A DNA stretch of 64,000 nucleotides from Tsukamurella pulmonis (GCF_900103175.1 NZ_FNLF01000002.1:558001-622000), one strand, 5' to 3'; counted from the stretch's first letter, positions 45,769 through 54,768 are shown. Numbers and translations: made by a program. The notes: a model not told the origin generated them from the letters alone.

Positions 45769-46710
45769 ATGCGTATCGGACTGATCGCGATCGACGGCTG
45801 CTTCGGTTCGGCTGTCGCGTCGATCATCGACATCGTGCGGGTGGCCGACGGAGCCCGCAGCGATGTCGACCCGCGGATCGACGCGATCGAACTCGCCATC
45901 CTCGGACCGAAACGGCGAGTGACCACGACGGCATCGATGACCCTGTCGGTGGACCACCCGCTGTCGGAGTCCGGAGAGTTCGACGTGGTCGTCGTCCCTG
46001 CGCTTGGAACCCTCACGGCCGCCGCGACCCACGACGCCCTCCAGAGCCGAGATGCTCGTTCGGTCATCGCCTCGCTCGGGCGCCTCGACGAGGCGACCAC
46101 CCGGATCGCCGCGGCGTGCACCGGCGTGTTCGCTGTCGCCGAGACTGGACGGATGCATCATCGGCGGGCGACGACCAGTTGGTTCCTGGGGCCGGAGTTC
46201 CTGAAGCGCTATCCGACCGTCGCCCTCGATCTCGACACCATGGTCGTGGTCGACGGGAACCTCGTCACCGCCGGCGCCGCGTTCGCCCACATCGACCTCG
46301 CGCTCTCACTCGTGCGATCGATCAGCCCCGACCTGGCCCAACATGTCGCCAAGCTCCTCATCATAGACGAGCGTCCGTCGCAGGCGGCCTTCGTCGCCTA
46401 CGAACATCTCCGGCACGAGGACCCGATCGTCGTCGAGTTCGAACGCTTCGTGCGCGCCCGCCTGGACGAACCGTTCAACGTCGCCTTCGTCGCGCAGTCG
46501 CTCGGCACCAGCCGGCGCACCCTCGAACGACGAGTCCGTGCGGCGCTCAACCTCACTCCGCTCGGCTTCGTCCAACGGCTTCGCATCGAACGAGCTCGGC
46601 ACCTCTCAGCAACCACGGACCTCACCTCCGCCGAGATCGCGCTACGGGTCGGCTACGCGAACGCCGAGACTCTGCGCTCCCTCCTGCGCAGGGAGCGACG
46701 CCGTTCCTGA
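45769..46710 (+). CDS. GlxA-like AraC-family transcriptional regulator
   Basis: 313 residues from MRIGLIAIDG; the upstream frame to 45676 is unnecessary. The N-terminal DJ-1/PfpI-like domain (about 1-190) has the pseudo-nucleophile turn AAACTGVFAVAETG. Residues about 215-313 carry two AraC helix-turn-helices (FVAQSLGTSRRTLERRV, IALRVGYANAETLRSLLRRE). Divergent from the ABM gene, its probable target. The pair lies between two ISL3 ends. Confidence 0.88.
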   Translation: MRIGLIAIDGCFGSAVASIIDIVRVADGARSDVDPRIDAIELAILGPKRRVTTTASMTLSVDHPLSESGEFDVVVVPALGTLTAAATHDALQSRDARSVIASLGRLDEATTRIAAACTGVFAVAETGRMHHRRATTSWFLGPEFLKRYPTVALDLDTMVVVDGNLVTAGAAFAHIDLALSLVRSISPDLAQHVAKLLIIDERPSQAAFVAYEHLRHEDPIVVEFERFVRARLDEPFNVAFVAQSLGTSRRTLERRVRAALNLTPLGFVQRLRIERARHLSATTDLTSAEIALRVGYANAETLRSLLRRERRRS

Positions 46711-46923
46711 CCTATCGCCATGCCTGTAGCCAGTGTCCTAGCGCTCGGTTGGAACCACCTCTCAGCACGTCGCGTCGACGCTCCTGCGTCGCCCCTGGAC
46801 GACCCACTCGACACGCCCGCAGCACAGGCCGTGTGACGTGCCCCAGCTTCCCGGACGGTCGGGGTTGGGTGGCTGTGATGTCGCTGCGTTCTCGTCGAGG
46901 GGGTCAGCAGACCCGATCAGGGT
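46711..46923. other. Gap, nothing recognised
   Basis: 213 bp between the GlxA-like gene and the ISL3 remnant without an ORF, hairpin or repeat that I can support. Confidence 0.4.
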
Positions 46924-47104
46924 CGATTGGGATGAGCCGCGAAGGCGGTGAGGTCAGGGCGGCCGAAGCCGGCCGGCGGGGTTGTGTCGGTCACGTCGAG
47001 GTCTTTCGGATGGATGGCGTAGGAACCTCCATCGTCGGGAGACCTCGACGTCTATCTGCGGACCGACGCGCCCGACCGACCTACACCCTCATCTGGGAAG
47101 AGCC
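46924..47104. mobile_element. ISL3-family remnant (both ends fused)
   Basis: Positions 46939-47104 match 44665-44830 of the complete copy almost exactly (a few substitutions, mostly in the terminal repeat). Just before it, 46924-46938 is the inverted left-end repeat CGATTGGGATGAGCC. The transposase body is gone. Confidence 0.75.
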
Positions 47105-47120
47105 TCGTTGGCTCTTCCCA
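47094..47120. repeat. Perfect 11-bp inverted repeat formed by two abutting IS ends
   Basis: TGGGAAGAGCC (47094-47104), loop TCGTT, GGCTCTTCCCA (47110-47120). It is the outer end of the ISL3 remnant facing the outer end of the next ISL3 copy, five bases apart. Confidence 0.85.
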
Positions 47121-48330
47121 AGCGAGAGTGCATGAGCGGGTCCGCCGCTGACGTGGCGCGGCACAAGATGTAGAGGGCCCCGGGGTGTGACGATGAAGGT
47201 TCCTACGCCATCTCGATCACACTCCGAGGACCTGTGTCTGAGCCTACGTCGTCTCTGCTTGCCGATACCATCTGCCGTGCCATCGATCTGGGGGTCAGCG
47301 TCGTCGACGCTGCCACCGCCGATGACGTGACGCACCTGTGGTGCGAGGTCCTCACGCCTGACCTGGAATGCCCGGGCTGCGGCGAGGTCTCGGCGTGGTG
47401 CGCGATCACATCGTCCGCGAGCTGGTGGACCTGCCGGTCTGCGGTGCCCGTTCGGTGCTGCACGTGGCCCGCAGCATCTCACGGGTGTTCGGGAACTCGG
47501 CGTTGATGAGCACAAGTGGAAGCACGTCCGCGGCAACGGCGATTCCTCGTGGGTGACGGTCCTGGTGGATCTGACCCCCGTGCGTGAGGGCACCGGTCCC
47601 GCCCGGCTGCTGGACATGGTTGCCGGCCGCTCCGCGCAAGCCCTCCGCGGCTGGCTTCAAGAGCGCGATCAAGCGTTCCGGGACCGGATCAAGGTCACCG
47701 CGATGGACGGGTTCGGCGGCTACCACACCGCCGCAGCGCAGGTACTCGCCGCAGCGCGAACGGTGATGGACCCGTTCCACGTCATCCACCTGGCGGCGGA
47801 CAAGGTCACCGGCTGCCGGCAGCGGCTGCAGCAGGCGATCTGCGGGCACCGCGGCCGCTCCGGGGACCCGCTCTATGGGATTCGCCGGATCCTGCTCACC
47901 CGGCCTGCTCTCCTCGCCGACAAACAGCAGGTCAAGCTCGATTCGGCGTTGGCTGCTGATGAGCGTCACGTCGCGGTCGAGGTCACCGCCCAGGTGTATC
48001 AGGATCTGATCGCCGCCTACGAGCACCCTGACCGACGGGCAGGGAAGATCGCAATGTTCAAGACTCTCAAACGAATCCACACCGGAGTCCCCGCCGGGCT
48101 CGACGAACTCGCACAGCTCGGCCGCAGCCTCTTGAAACGCCGCCGAGAGATCCTGGCGTACTTCGACACCGGCGTCAGCAACGGCCCGGTCGAGGCAATC
48201 AACGGACGACTCGAGCACCTGCGTGGCATCGCCCTGGGCTTCCGCAACCTCGAGCACTACATCTTGCGGTCGCTACTGCACTCCGGTCAGCTCGCCGACC
48301 GGGTCAACGCACTCTGAAATGAGAAGAGCC
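47110..48330. mobile_element. Second ISL3-family element, internally deleted
   Basis: The left end GGCTCTTCCCAAGCGAGAGT (47110) and the inverted right end GGCTCTTCTCATTTCAGAGT (ending 48330) form a 25-bp imperfect inverted repeat. At 1,221 bp it is shorter than an intact ISL3 element. The flanks show no 8-bp duplication. Confidence 0.75.
47234..48317 (+). pseudogene. ISL3-family transposase, broken by deletion and frameshift
   Basis: The N-terminal zinc-finger part reads from 47234 (LWCEVLTPDLECPGCGEV) then changes frame near 47368 (VRDHIVRELVDLPVCGARSVLHVARS). The middle, including the first catalytic Asp region, is deleted. From about 47520 the DDE C-terminal part resumes (VTAMDGFGGYHTAAA, NGPVEAINGRLEHLRGIALGFRN). 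No functional transposase can be made. Confidence 0.85.
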
Positions 48331-48393
48331 ACTGAAGTGCCCGGGTGAGGTATGGCGGTCGTCGGCCACGCCGCAGGCAGGGCTTGGTGCTTG

Positions 48394-49452
48394 ATGATCG
48401 TCATTGGTGTGGATCCGCATAAGTCGACGCATACGGCGACGGCGGTCGATTCGGGAACAAACAAGGATCTGGGGTCGCTGAGGATCTCCGCCGACCTGAA
48501 CTCCTATCGCGAGTTGATTAAGTGGGCGGGGCAGTGGCCGGAGCGGATCTGGGCGGTGGAGAACGCGTCCGGGTTGGGGCATCACCTGACGCAGTGGCTC
48601 GTGAGCCAAGCGGAGGCGGTGGTGGATGTGCCGGCGACCGCCACAGCCCGGGTGCGGGAGCTCTCCCGAGGCGGGCGTCGAAAGAATGATCGAATCGACG
48701 CGGCCGCGGCGGCGTGCGTCGCCTTCTCGCAAGGCGACTTCCGGCCGGTGGGCGCCGAGAAGCATTCGGATGGGTTGCGGGTCCTCGATGAACGCCGGAT
48801 TGACCTCGTGCGGCACAAGGGGAGGCTGACGAACCAGCTGCATGCTCTACTGCGGGAACTGCTGCCGGGCGGTTTGGATCGGGCGTTCACGACGGAGGAG
48901 GCATCGGATGCGCTCCGCAGGCTTGCGCCGGCTTCGGGCGCGGATGCGATGCGCAAGGAGGTGGGGCTGGCGATCGTCGGTGATCTGCGCAGGCTGCGCT
49001 TTCAGATCGATGACATCACCACCAGGATCGAGGTCGAGTTGAAGGCCTCGGGGACGAGCCTGTTGGAGATTGAGGGCGTCGGGACGGTGACGGCGTGCCG
49101 GATTCTGTCCCGGACGGGCGACCCGGCTCGGTTCCGGGATCAGTCGGCATTCGCTTCCTATGCTGGGACCGCGCCAATCGAGGTGGCCAGCGCCGATAAG
49201 CAACGACACCGGGGCCTACCCCTTGAGGGCGACAGATCTTTGAACGCGGCGATCTACATCGTTGCCGTTACCCAATCCCGGATGGCGGGCAGCGCTGGTA
49301 ACGCGTATTACCGGCGCAAGCTTGACGAAGGCAAGACGTCACGTGAGGCGATCCGATGCTTGAAGCGACAGATCGCGAAACGCTTGTGGCGCACAATGAT
49401 CAGCGATGCGGGAGAGGCCGCGGATGGATATTGTAGCGTGAGTGCGTGCTGA
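48394..49452 (+). CDS. IS110-family transposase (DEDD)
   Basis: 352 residues from ATG (MIVIGVDPHKSTHTATAVD). The N-terminal RuvC-like DEDD domain shows VGVDPHK, IWAVENASG and KNDRIDAAAAACVA. The C-terminal transposase_20 domain is seen in LLEIEGVGTVTACRILSRTGDPARFRDQSAFASYAG. IS110 elements have no clear inverted repeats, so element ends cannot be set. The gene follows the ISL3 copy by 64 bp. Confidence 0.92.
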   Translation: MIVIGVDPHKSTHTATAVDSGTNKDLGSLRISADLNSYRELIKWAGQWPERIWAVENASGLGHHLTQWLVSQAEAVVDVPATATARVRELSRGGRRKNDRIDAAAAACVAFSQGDFRPVGAEKHSDGLRVLDERRIDLVRHKGRLTNQLHALLRELLPGGLDRAFTTEEASDALRRLAPASGADAMRKEVGLAIVGDLRRLRFQIDDITTRIEVELKASGTSLLEIEGVGTVTACRILSRTGDPARFRDQSAFASYAGTAPIEVASADKQRHRGLPLEGDRSLNAAIYIVAVTQSRMAGSAGNAYYRRKLDEGKTSREAIRCLKRQIAKRLWRTMISDAGEAADGYCSVSAC

Positions 49453-49587
49453 TCGGTGCGGCCGGTGAGATCGGCAGCTTGAGCGACCGATGGGCGCAGC
49501 GTTCGGAGATCGACCTGCGATCGACAACGTTTGTTCCCGACTAAACGGGACTCTACGGCTTGTTCGATTTGGCCGCGCAGTCCGCTG
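49453..49587. other. Short gap, probable IS110 right flank
   Basis: 135 bp, no ORF. It likely includes the right end of the IS110 element; nothing else is recognised. Confidence 0.35.
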
Positions 49588-50748
49588 TCATTCCCAGTAG
49601 GCGCGCCAGTCGAGTTCTTCGCGGATCTTTTCTTGGTGCAGCTGTTGAGATGCGGGTGTGAGCGCGACGTCGGGGTGTGGTTCGGCGAAGAAGTTGCCCT
49701 GGCCCCGGGCTGATTCGTGGGCTCCGGTATCGATGTAGCAATAGCCTTGCCCTGATAGAGACGCTGGGGATTCGGCGAGCCCGAGGTAGTGCAGTACGTT
49801 TTGGGCCACGGCGGCGGCGCCGTTTTTGGCGAAGATGGCGGCCTTAGGGAGGGGCCTGTTCGTGGGGGAGGTGACTGCGGAGAGGTCGCCGATCGCCCAT
49901 ACGCCGTGGTGTTCGGTGAGCATTGAAGCTCGGTCGACTGGAATCCATCCCGGTGTGTCCAGGGTCAACGCGGGTTCGTGCGGCGGGACGAAGACCAGCA
50001 GGTCGAAGGTGTCGTGCACGCCGTTGGTGAAGTGCAGGGTTTTGGTCTGATGGTCTACTCGCTCGACCTGGTGTAGTGGATGCAGGTCGATTCCCGACGC
50101 TCTGACGCGGTTCGCCAGTTCCATGCCGACGTCGGGCCCGGCGGAGGGCATTGGCTGCGGTTCCGGGGTGTATACGGCGATATCTGTATGGTCCCGCACG
50201 CCGCGTTCGGTCAGGAGATCTGCCGCGAGAAAGGTGCCCTCGTAGGGGGCGACGGGGCAGCGGAAGGGCATCGATGCGACGAGGAAGACCAGTCGGCCGC
50301 CCTCGAACGCGGTCAGTGCCCGGTGGGCACGTGCGGCGTCGGCGGTGGCGTAATAGTGCACGGCGACGCCTGCGTCGGCCGCCTCTTGGAGGCCGGGCAC
50401 TTGCTGCGTTGCATTGCGGGCTCCCAGCGCGAGTACGAGCGCGTCGTAGTCCACGTGCGCACCGTCGTCGAGGATGACGGTGCTGTTGGCGGCGTCGACA
50501 CCGGAGACAGAGCCGCGCACCGTCCGAATTCCAGCGAGGCTCTTCTCGGACGGGCGGATCGGGACGCTCTCTGGAGTGCGCCAGCCCCGCATGACCCACG
50601 GCAGAGTGAAGCCAAGGTAGTGCTCGAAGTTTTCGTCGATCAATGTGATGTCGGTGTTGTCGAGGGGAGTGCCGGATTCGCGCAACTCTTTGATCACGCT
50701 GAGTCCGCCGATTCCGGCGCCGGCGATGACGATTCGTTTGCTATTCAT
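49588..50748 (-). CDS. FAD-dependent sulfide:quinone/FCSD-like oxidoreductase
   Basis: 386 residues. FAD dinucleotide motif IVIAGAGIGGLSVIKEL at the N-terminus, second Rossmann around ALVLALGAR, and VWAIGDLSAV near residue 283 as the FAD C-terminal signature. Cys164 in MPFRCPVAPYE and Cys337 in GQGYCYIDTG occupy the two redox-cysteine positions of flavocytochrome c sulfide dehydrogenase and type III-like SQR. Probably oxidises sulfide or a persulfide to the quinone pool. It is the last gene of a leftward operon MMPL-DUF2892-DsbA-SQR. Confidence 0.85.
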   Translation of the reverse strand: MNSKRIVIAGAGIGGLSVIKELRESGTPLDNTDITLIDENFEHYLGFTLPWVMRGWRTPESVPIRPSEKSLAGIRTVRGSVSGVDAANSTVILDDGAHVDYDALVLALGARNATQQVPGLQEAADAGVAVHYYATADAARAHRALTAFEGGRLVFLVASMPFRCPVAPYEGTFLAADLLTERGVRDHTDIAVYTPEPQPMPSAGPDVGMELANRVRASGIDLHPLHQVERVDHQTKTLHFTNGVHDTFDLLVFVPPHEPALTLDTPGWIPVDRASMLTEHHGVWAIGDLSAVTSPTNRPLPKAAIFAKNGAAAVAQNVLHYLGLAESPASLSGQGYCYIDTGAHESARGQGNFFAEPHPDVALTPASQQLHQEKIREELDWRAYWE

Positions 50749-50768
50749 GATCTCGATTTGCTCCGTTC

Positions 50769-51374
50769 TCAGAGGTGAGCTGCTACAGGGTGTGGAAACC
50801 GTTGTACGGATGCGAAGGTCTTGACGGTGGCGAGTGTTTCGAGAGCGGTGAGAAGGTCGCGTGCGGCGGTGGGAGTCGGTATCGCGGTGAGCACGGGACC
50901 GTGGAAGACGGTCTCGCCGATCCCGATCAGGGGGCTTCCTGCGCTTTCGCCCGCGGCTTCTTGACTGAGCGAATGCGCGTCGCGCACCGCGACGTCGAAG
51001 GTCGGGTCGTCGATGCTCGAGATGTGGTGTGCGGGCAGGTCGAGCTCGAGTAGCATTTCGCGCACTGACTGACCGTCGATCGTGCCGCCGTCTCGGTGGT
51101 ACTGGTCGCTGAACGTGCGCAGGGCCTGCCACATCCGCTCGCTGTCTAGTTCGCGCTCCAGCGAGGCGAACAGTCTGCCCGCCGCTCGGGAATCCTGCAT
51201 CCGCTTGCGGGCACGTTCGGGCAGTTCGCGTCCCTCGTTGAGGAGGGCCAAACTCATCAGCTTCCACTGTAGTTCGTTGGGATTGCCGACAGTGGCTAGC
51301 AGCCACTGTGCGGTGGTCCACGAATACGGGCACACCGGGTCCAGCCAGATCGTGAATGCGGGCCGTTGGTTCAC
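50769..51374 (-). CDS. DsbA-family oxidoreductase, mycothiol nitroreductase-like (Rv2466c type)
   Basis: 201 residues from a GTG preceded by AAGGAG. The N-terminus IWLDPVCPYSWTTAQWL holds the redox CPYS motif in the DPVCPxxW context of Rv2466c-type mycothiol-dependent reductases; there is no signal peptide, so it acts in the cytoplasm. Typical family thioredoxin fold with an inserted helical domain (residues about 60-150). Its place between a membrane DUF2892 protein and an SQR suggests work on sulfane sulfur or mycothiol persulfide. The assignment of substrate is inference. Confidence 0.82.
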   Translation of the reverse strand: MNQRPAFTIWLDPVCPYSWTTAQWLLATVGNPNELQWKLMSLALLNEGRELPERARKRMQDSRAAGRLFASLERELDSERMWQALRTFSDQYHRDGGTIDGQSVREMLLELDLPAHHISSIDDPTFDVAVRDAHSLSQEAAGESAGSPLIGIGETVFHGPVLTAIPTPTAARDLLTALETLATVKTFASVQRFPHPVAAHL

Positions 51375-51443
51375 TCGTAGCTCCTTCCGTCGTTTCCACT
51401 GGATTGATCGCTGATCGCATCAAGTCCGTCCGTAGCGGCCTAC

Positions 51444-51797
51444 CTAGAATGCCCTTCCCGATTGCAGTCCCATCTTCTTGAGAAGTACGGCGGCGGGGCA
51501 AAGTCCGGTGATGCTTGATTGGATCAGGTTCAGTGAAACAAGCCCCGATAGGAGGGCCCAACAGGGTGAGACGGTGACGCTGAGGGCGACTCCGGTGAGG
51601 TTCAGTGTTCCGGCGAGGAGCAGGACGGCTTGGTCGATGTTGGGTTTGCGCATGCGGTGAGATCGTTTCGTGTCTTCAATGTACACGTCGGGGATCGCTT
51701 TGCGCAGGTCACGGTGCTGCGGTTGGAGTCGCCGCAGGGTGTCCGCTCCTGATTCGGTGGAGTGATCGGGTGCTGTGGTTTCGGGCTTGTCGGTCAT
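51444..51797 (-). CDS. DUF2892-type membrane protein (YgaP-like membrane region)
   Basis: 117 residues, ATG behind AGGAG. The first 55 residues are soluble (an amphipathic stretch that in the related YgaP is a rhodanese); residues about 60-117 form two transmembrane helices with the family motif MRKPNIDQAVLLLAGTLNLTGVALS and the terminal GLCPAAVLLKKMG, where the Cys is conserved. No rhodanese catalytic loop is present. DUF2892 proteins occur with sulfur-trafficking genes. It follows the MMPL gene by 23 bp. Confidence 0.8.
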   Translation of the reverse strand: MTDKPETTAPDHSTESGADTLRRLQPQHRDLRKAIPDVYIEDTKRSHRMRKPNIDQAVLLLAGTLNLTGVALSVTVSPCWALLSGLVSLNLIQSSITGLCPAAVLLKKMGLQSGRAF

Positions 51798-51820
51798 GGT
51801 TGTGCTCCTGTTTTCACGGG

Positions 51821-53986
51821 TTAGTCGTGGGCGAAGCTGATGTTCGGCAGTATCCGGGCGAGCCACGCGGGACAAGCCCACGCTGCGCGTCCTGCCAGGC
51901 GTAGTGCGACGGGGAGCAGGACCAGCCGGATAAGGAAGGTGTCGAGGAGAACAGCGACGCCGAGGATGACGCCCATCTCCTTCGGGGGCAGTGGCCCGGA
52001 CAGGGCGAAGGTGAAGAAGACGGCGACCATGACGCCGCCGGCGGCGAAGATGACGCGACCGGAGTGGGCGACGGCTCCGATCATCGCTTCTTTCGGGTCA
52101 CCGGAGCGTTCCCAGTGCTCCTTGGCGGAGGAGAGGAGGAACACGGTGTAGTCCATAGCGATCGCGAAGATCATCGCGAAGAAGAACACCGGCGCCCATG
52201 CATCGAGGAAGCCCTGCGGTTCGAAGCCGAACAGGTTCGCGCCGATACCGTCCTGGAACACCAAGCGGGCGACACCGAACGCAGCAGCAGTCGACAGCAG
52301 GCTCACCACGGTGCCGATCAGGGCGATCAACGGTGCACGCAACGCGACCAGCAGCAGCGCGAAGCCCAACAGGAGGACCACAGCGATCACCATCGGGGTG
52401 GAGGTGTCGAGTTGCGCCTTCAGGTCGAGATTCTCCACCGCCGCGCCGCCGACCAAGGTGCCGTCTGGAAGGTCGGAGCGGAGCCGGTCGACTGTCGCGC
52501 TCAGGCTCGGGTCGGAGGGATCGACCTTCGGGATCGCGGAGATCAGCGACAAGCCGCTGTCGTCGGTTGCTGCGGCGGGCGGCATCGCGCCGGCGATTCC
52601 CTCGTCAGCGGCCAGCACCTGGTGCGCCTGCGAGGCGGCCGAGGACGGGGTGATGATTTGCAGTGTTCCGGGAGCGCCGGGGCCGAAGGCCCGCTTGACC
52701 TGGTCGTAGCCGACTCGCGCGTTGGCATCGGACGGTAGCACCGCGATCGAAGGCATCGCGGTCTTCAGTCCCGCCAGGGGGATCGACAGCGCGATCAGGA
52801 TCGCCAACGCAGCGGCGCCCCACGCGAATGGGCGCTTCCACAAACGCTGCCCCCATCGCTCGAAGGCTGGTGAGCGGTGTTCACCGACTCGGGCCCACGG
52901 CAGCGCCAGCGCGTTGATCCGCTTGTCGAGCTTGACTAGCACCAGCGGCAGCAGCGTCAGCGTTGCCGCGAGGACGAACACGACAGAGAGCATGATCCCG
53001 CCAGCCATCGACCGGAACGACGGCGAAGGCACGAGCATCACCGCGGACAGGGAGATCAGCACGGTCGCCCCGGACAGCAACACGGCCTTACCGGCGGTGT
53101 TCATAGTCTGCGCGATCGCCTCCCGCGGCGACACGCCGTGCCCGAAGCGCGCTGCCCGGTACCGCACCACCAGGAACAACGCGTAGTCGATACCCAGCGC
53201 GAGGGAGAACATCATCGCGAAGTTCATCGCCCAGATCGACACGGGCACGATCTCATTGATCAAGACCAGCGCACCGGCCGAGGCCACCAGCCCGGCCAAG
53301 GTGAGAAGCAGCGGCAGGCCGGCAGCGACCAGGGTTCCGAAGGCGATCACCAGAATCGCGAGAGTCACCGGCCACGACAGCATCTCCGAGGTGAGCATCG
53401 CCTCCAGGTTCGCCGCGTTGAAGTCCGACCACAGCACCGACGAGCCGGTCGGATTCACCGACACCGCATCCGTCGAGAGCGCACTCAGTGGCCCCTTGAG
53501 ATCGGTCGCCGCCCGAACCATCTCGTTCGTACCTGCCCCGGCACCGGCGAGGACGATCGCCGTCTTACCATCGGCGCTCAAGGTCACGCCCGGCTGTGGC
53601 GCGACGACCTGGGCGATCCGCGGATCCGCCTTCAACTCCGAGGTCACCCGCTCGAGGATCTGAGGCCCCTGGCCTTCGGTCAACGCCGCAGTGTCGCTAT
53701 GCACGACCACCTGGATCGCGTGACTGGCGTTGCCACCGAAGTGCTTCTGCGCCAGCTCCCGCACCTGCACCGACTGCGAACCGTCGGCCTGCCAGCCCGC
53801 GCCGGAGAGATTCTTCTCCACAAACGGCGCGAAGATCCCCAGCCCCACAACCAACAGCACCCACACCGCCGTGACAACCCGGCCGTGCTCGCTGACCCAC
53901 ACGCCAAGGCGCCCCAACGCGCCGGTCAACGACGAACTCGTTGCACCGGCTGCGGATTTCGGCGCGTCTCCGACTGTCTCTGCCAT
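51821..53986 (-). CDS. MMPL-family transporter
   Basis: 721 residues from ATG with GGAGTGAAGAC upstream. Two repeats of an RND-like layout: a TM helix, an extracytoplasmic loop, then five to six membrane helices. The proton-relay-like FAMMFSLALGIDYALFLVVRYR and its second-half counterpart FAMIFAIAMDYTVFLLSSAKE both carry the Asp-Tyr pair of MmpL proteins. The C-terminal long extension of mycobacterial lipid MmpLs is absent. First gene of the leftward operon; two G-tract operators lie within 70 bp upstream of its start. Confidence 0.9.
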   Translation of the reverse strand: MAETVGDAPKSAAGATSSSLTGALGRLGVWVSEHGRVVTAVWVLLVVGLGIFAPFVEKNLSGAGWQADGSQSVQVRELAQKHFGGNASHAIQVVVHSDTAALTEGQGPQILERVTSELKADPRIAQVVAPQPGVTLSADGKTAIVLAGAGAGTNEMVRAATDLKGPLSALSTDAVSVNPTGSSVLWSDFNAANLEAMLTSEMLSWPVTLAILVIAFGTLVAAGLPLLLTLAGLVASAGALVLINEIVPVSIWAMNFAMMFSLALGIDYALFLVVRYRAARFGHGVSPREAIAQTMNTAGKAVLLSGATVLISLSAVMLVPSPSFRSMAGGIMLSVVFVLAATLTLLPLVLVKLDKRINALALPWARVGEHRSPAFERWGQRLWKRPFAWGAAALAILIALSIPLAGLKTAMPSIAVLPSDANARVGYDQVKRAFGPGAPGTLQIITPSSAASQAHQVLAADEGIAGAMPPAAATDDSGLSLISAIPKVDPSDPSLSATVDRLRSDLPDGTLVGGAAVENLDLKAQLDTSTPMVIAVVLLLGFALLLVALRAPLIALIGTVVSLLSTAAAFGVARLVFQDGIGANLFGFEPQGFLDAWAPVFFFAMIFAIAMDYTVFLLSSAKEHWERSGDPKEAMIGAVAHSGRVIFAAGGVMVAVFFTFALSGPLPPKEMGVILGVAVLLDTFLIRLVLLPVALRLAGRAAWACPAWLARILPNISFAHD

Positions 53987-54004
53987 GTCTTCACTCCTCA
54001 CCAT

Positions 54005-54020
54005 TAACCCCCCAGGGGGA
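54005..54020. promoter_or_regulatory. CsoR/CstR-type operator 1
   Basis: The C-tract/G-tract near-palindrome TAACCCCCCAGGGGGA is the recognisable operator form of the CsoR/RcnR family (TACCCC-GGGGTA type). It lies 19 bp upstream of the MMPL start in the divergent promoter region. Confidence 0.75.
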
Positions 54021-54040
54021 TCGGATGCAGCGAACCTAGC

Positions 54041-54056
54041 ATCCCCCCAGGGGGTT
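54041..54056. promoter_or_regulatory. CsoR/CstR-type operator 2
   Basis: The sequence ATCCCCCCAGGGGGTT is a second copy, about 36 bp from the first (centre to centre) and about 50 bp upstream of the DUF302 start. Two operators between divergent operons indicate that both are under the regulator at 54508. Confidence 0.75.
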
Positions 54057-54106
54057 GTGCAATACTGGGTGCACAGCCTCCTCGGGTATCGAAGAAGGAT
54101 GAGTCA

Positions 54107-54511
54107 ATGAACGAATTCACGATGACCAGGTCACTCCCGACGCCGTATGCGCAGGCTGTGGCGCAGGTGCGGGAGGGGTTGGCGCGCGTGGGATTCGGGG
54201 TTCTCGCGGAGATCGACATCGCAGCCACCCTCAAGGCGAAGCTTGATGTGGATGTGCCGGCGAAGTTGATCCTCGGCGCGTGTCGGCCGCAACTCGCCCA
54301 TCAAGCGCTACAGGCGGATCCGCGGGTTGCCTCCCTGCTTCCGTGCAACGTGGTCGTCAGCGCAGACGGCGACGGCTCCGTCGTTGAGATCATGAACCCC
54401 GACGTGATGCCGGGATTCACCGGCAATCCCACGCTCACGGCTGTCGCTACAGAGGCCCGGGAGTTGCTGACCGTTATGCTCGACGCGCTCACCGACGGCG
54501 GCGCCGAGTGA
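54107..54511 (+). CDS. DUF302 protein
   Basis: 134 residues, ATG behind AAGGA. DUF302 features: PYAQAVAQVREGLARVGFGVLAEIDIAATLKAKL, ILGACRPQLAHQAL with the conserved Cys-x-Pro, and the terminal beta region LLPCNVVVSADGDGSVVEIMNP. Commonly found with sulfur or metal redox genes; the reaction is unknown. It overlaps the regulator gene by 4 bp (GTGA). Confidence 0.88.
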   Translation: MNEFTMTRSLPTPYAQAVAQVREGLARVGFGVLAEIDIAATLKAKLDVDVPAKLILGACRPQLAHQALQADPRVASLLPCNVVVSADGDGSVVEIMNPDVMPGFTGNPTLTAVATEARELLTVMLDALTDGGAE

Positions 54512-54768
54512 AGATTCCAGAGCAAGCTGCCAAGCCGATCCTCACCAGGCTCAAGCGCGCACACGGACACCTCGCCACCGTCATCCGGATGCTCGAAGAC
54601 GGCGACGACTGCGAAGACGTCCTCACCCAACTCGCCGCCGTCAACAAGGCCCTCGGACGCAGCGGCTACGCCCTCGTAGCCACCGGCCTTCAGCACTGCA
54701 TGGCAACCGAAGGCCCCGACAACGTCGACCAACAGAAGCTAGAAAAACTCTTCCTAGCCCTTGCCTAG
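54508..54768 (+). CDS. CsoR/RcnR-family regulator, CstR-like
   Basis: 86 residues. The family helix ILTRLKRAHGHLATVIRMLEDGDDCEDVL is followed by LVATGLQHCMATEG. Cys35 and Cys64 are the two sensor cysteines, spaced 29 as in CsoR (36/65) and CstR (31/60). The third copper ligand of CsoR, a His four residues before the second Cys, is Gly60 here; only His63 directly precedes Cys64. This pattern fits the persulfide sensor CstR better than a copper sensor. It is a tetramer repressor of the two operators just upstream. Confidence 0.85.
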   Translation: MKIPEQAAKPILTRLKRAHGHLATVIRMLEDGDDCEDVLTQLAAVNKALGRSGYALVATGLQHCMATEGPDNVDQQKLEKLFLALA

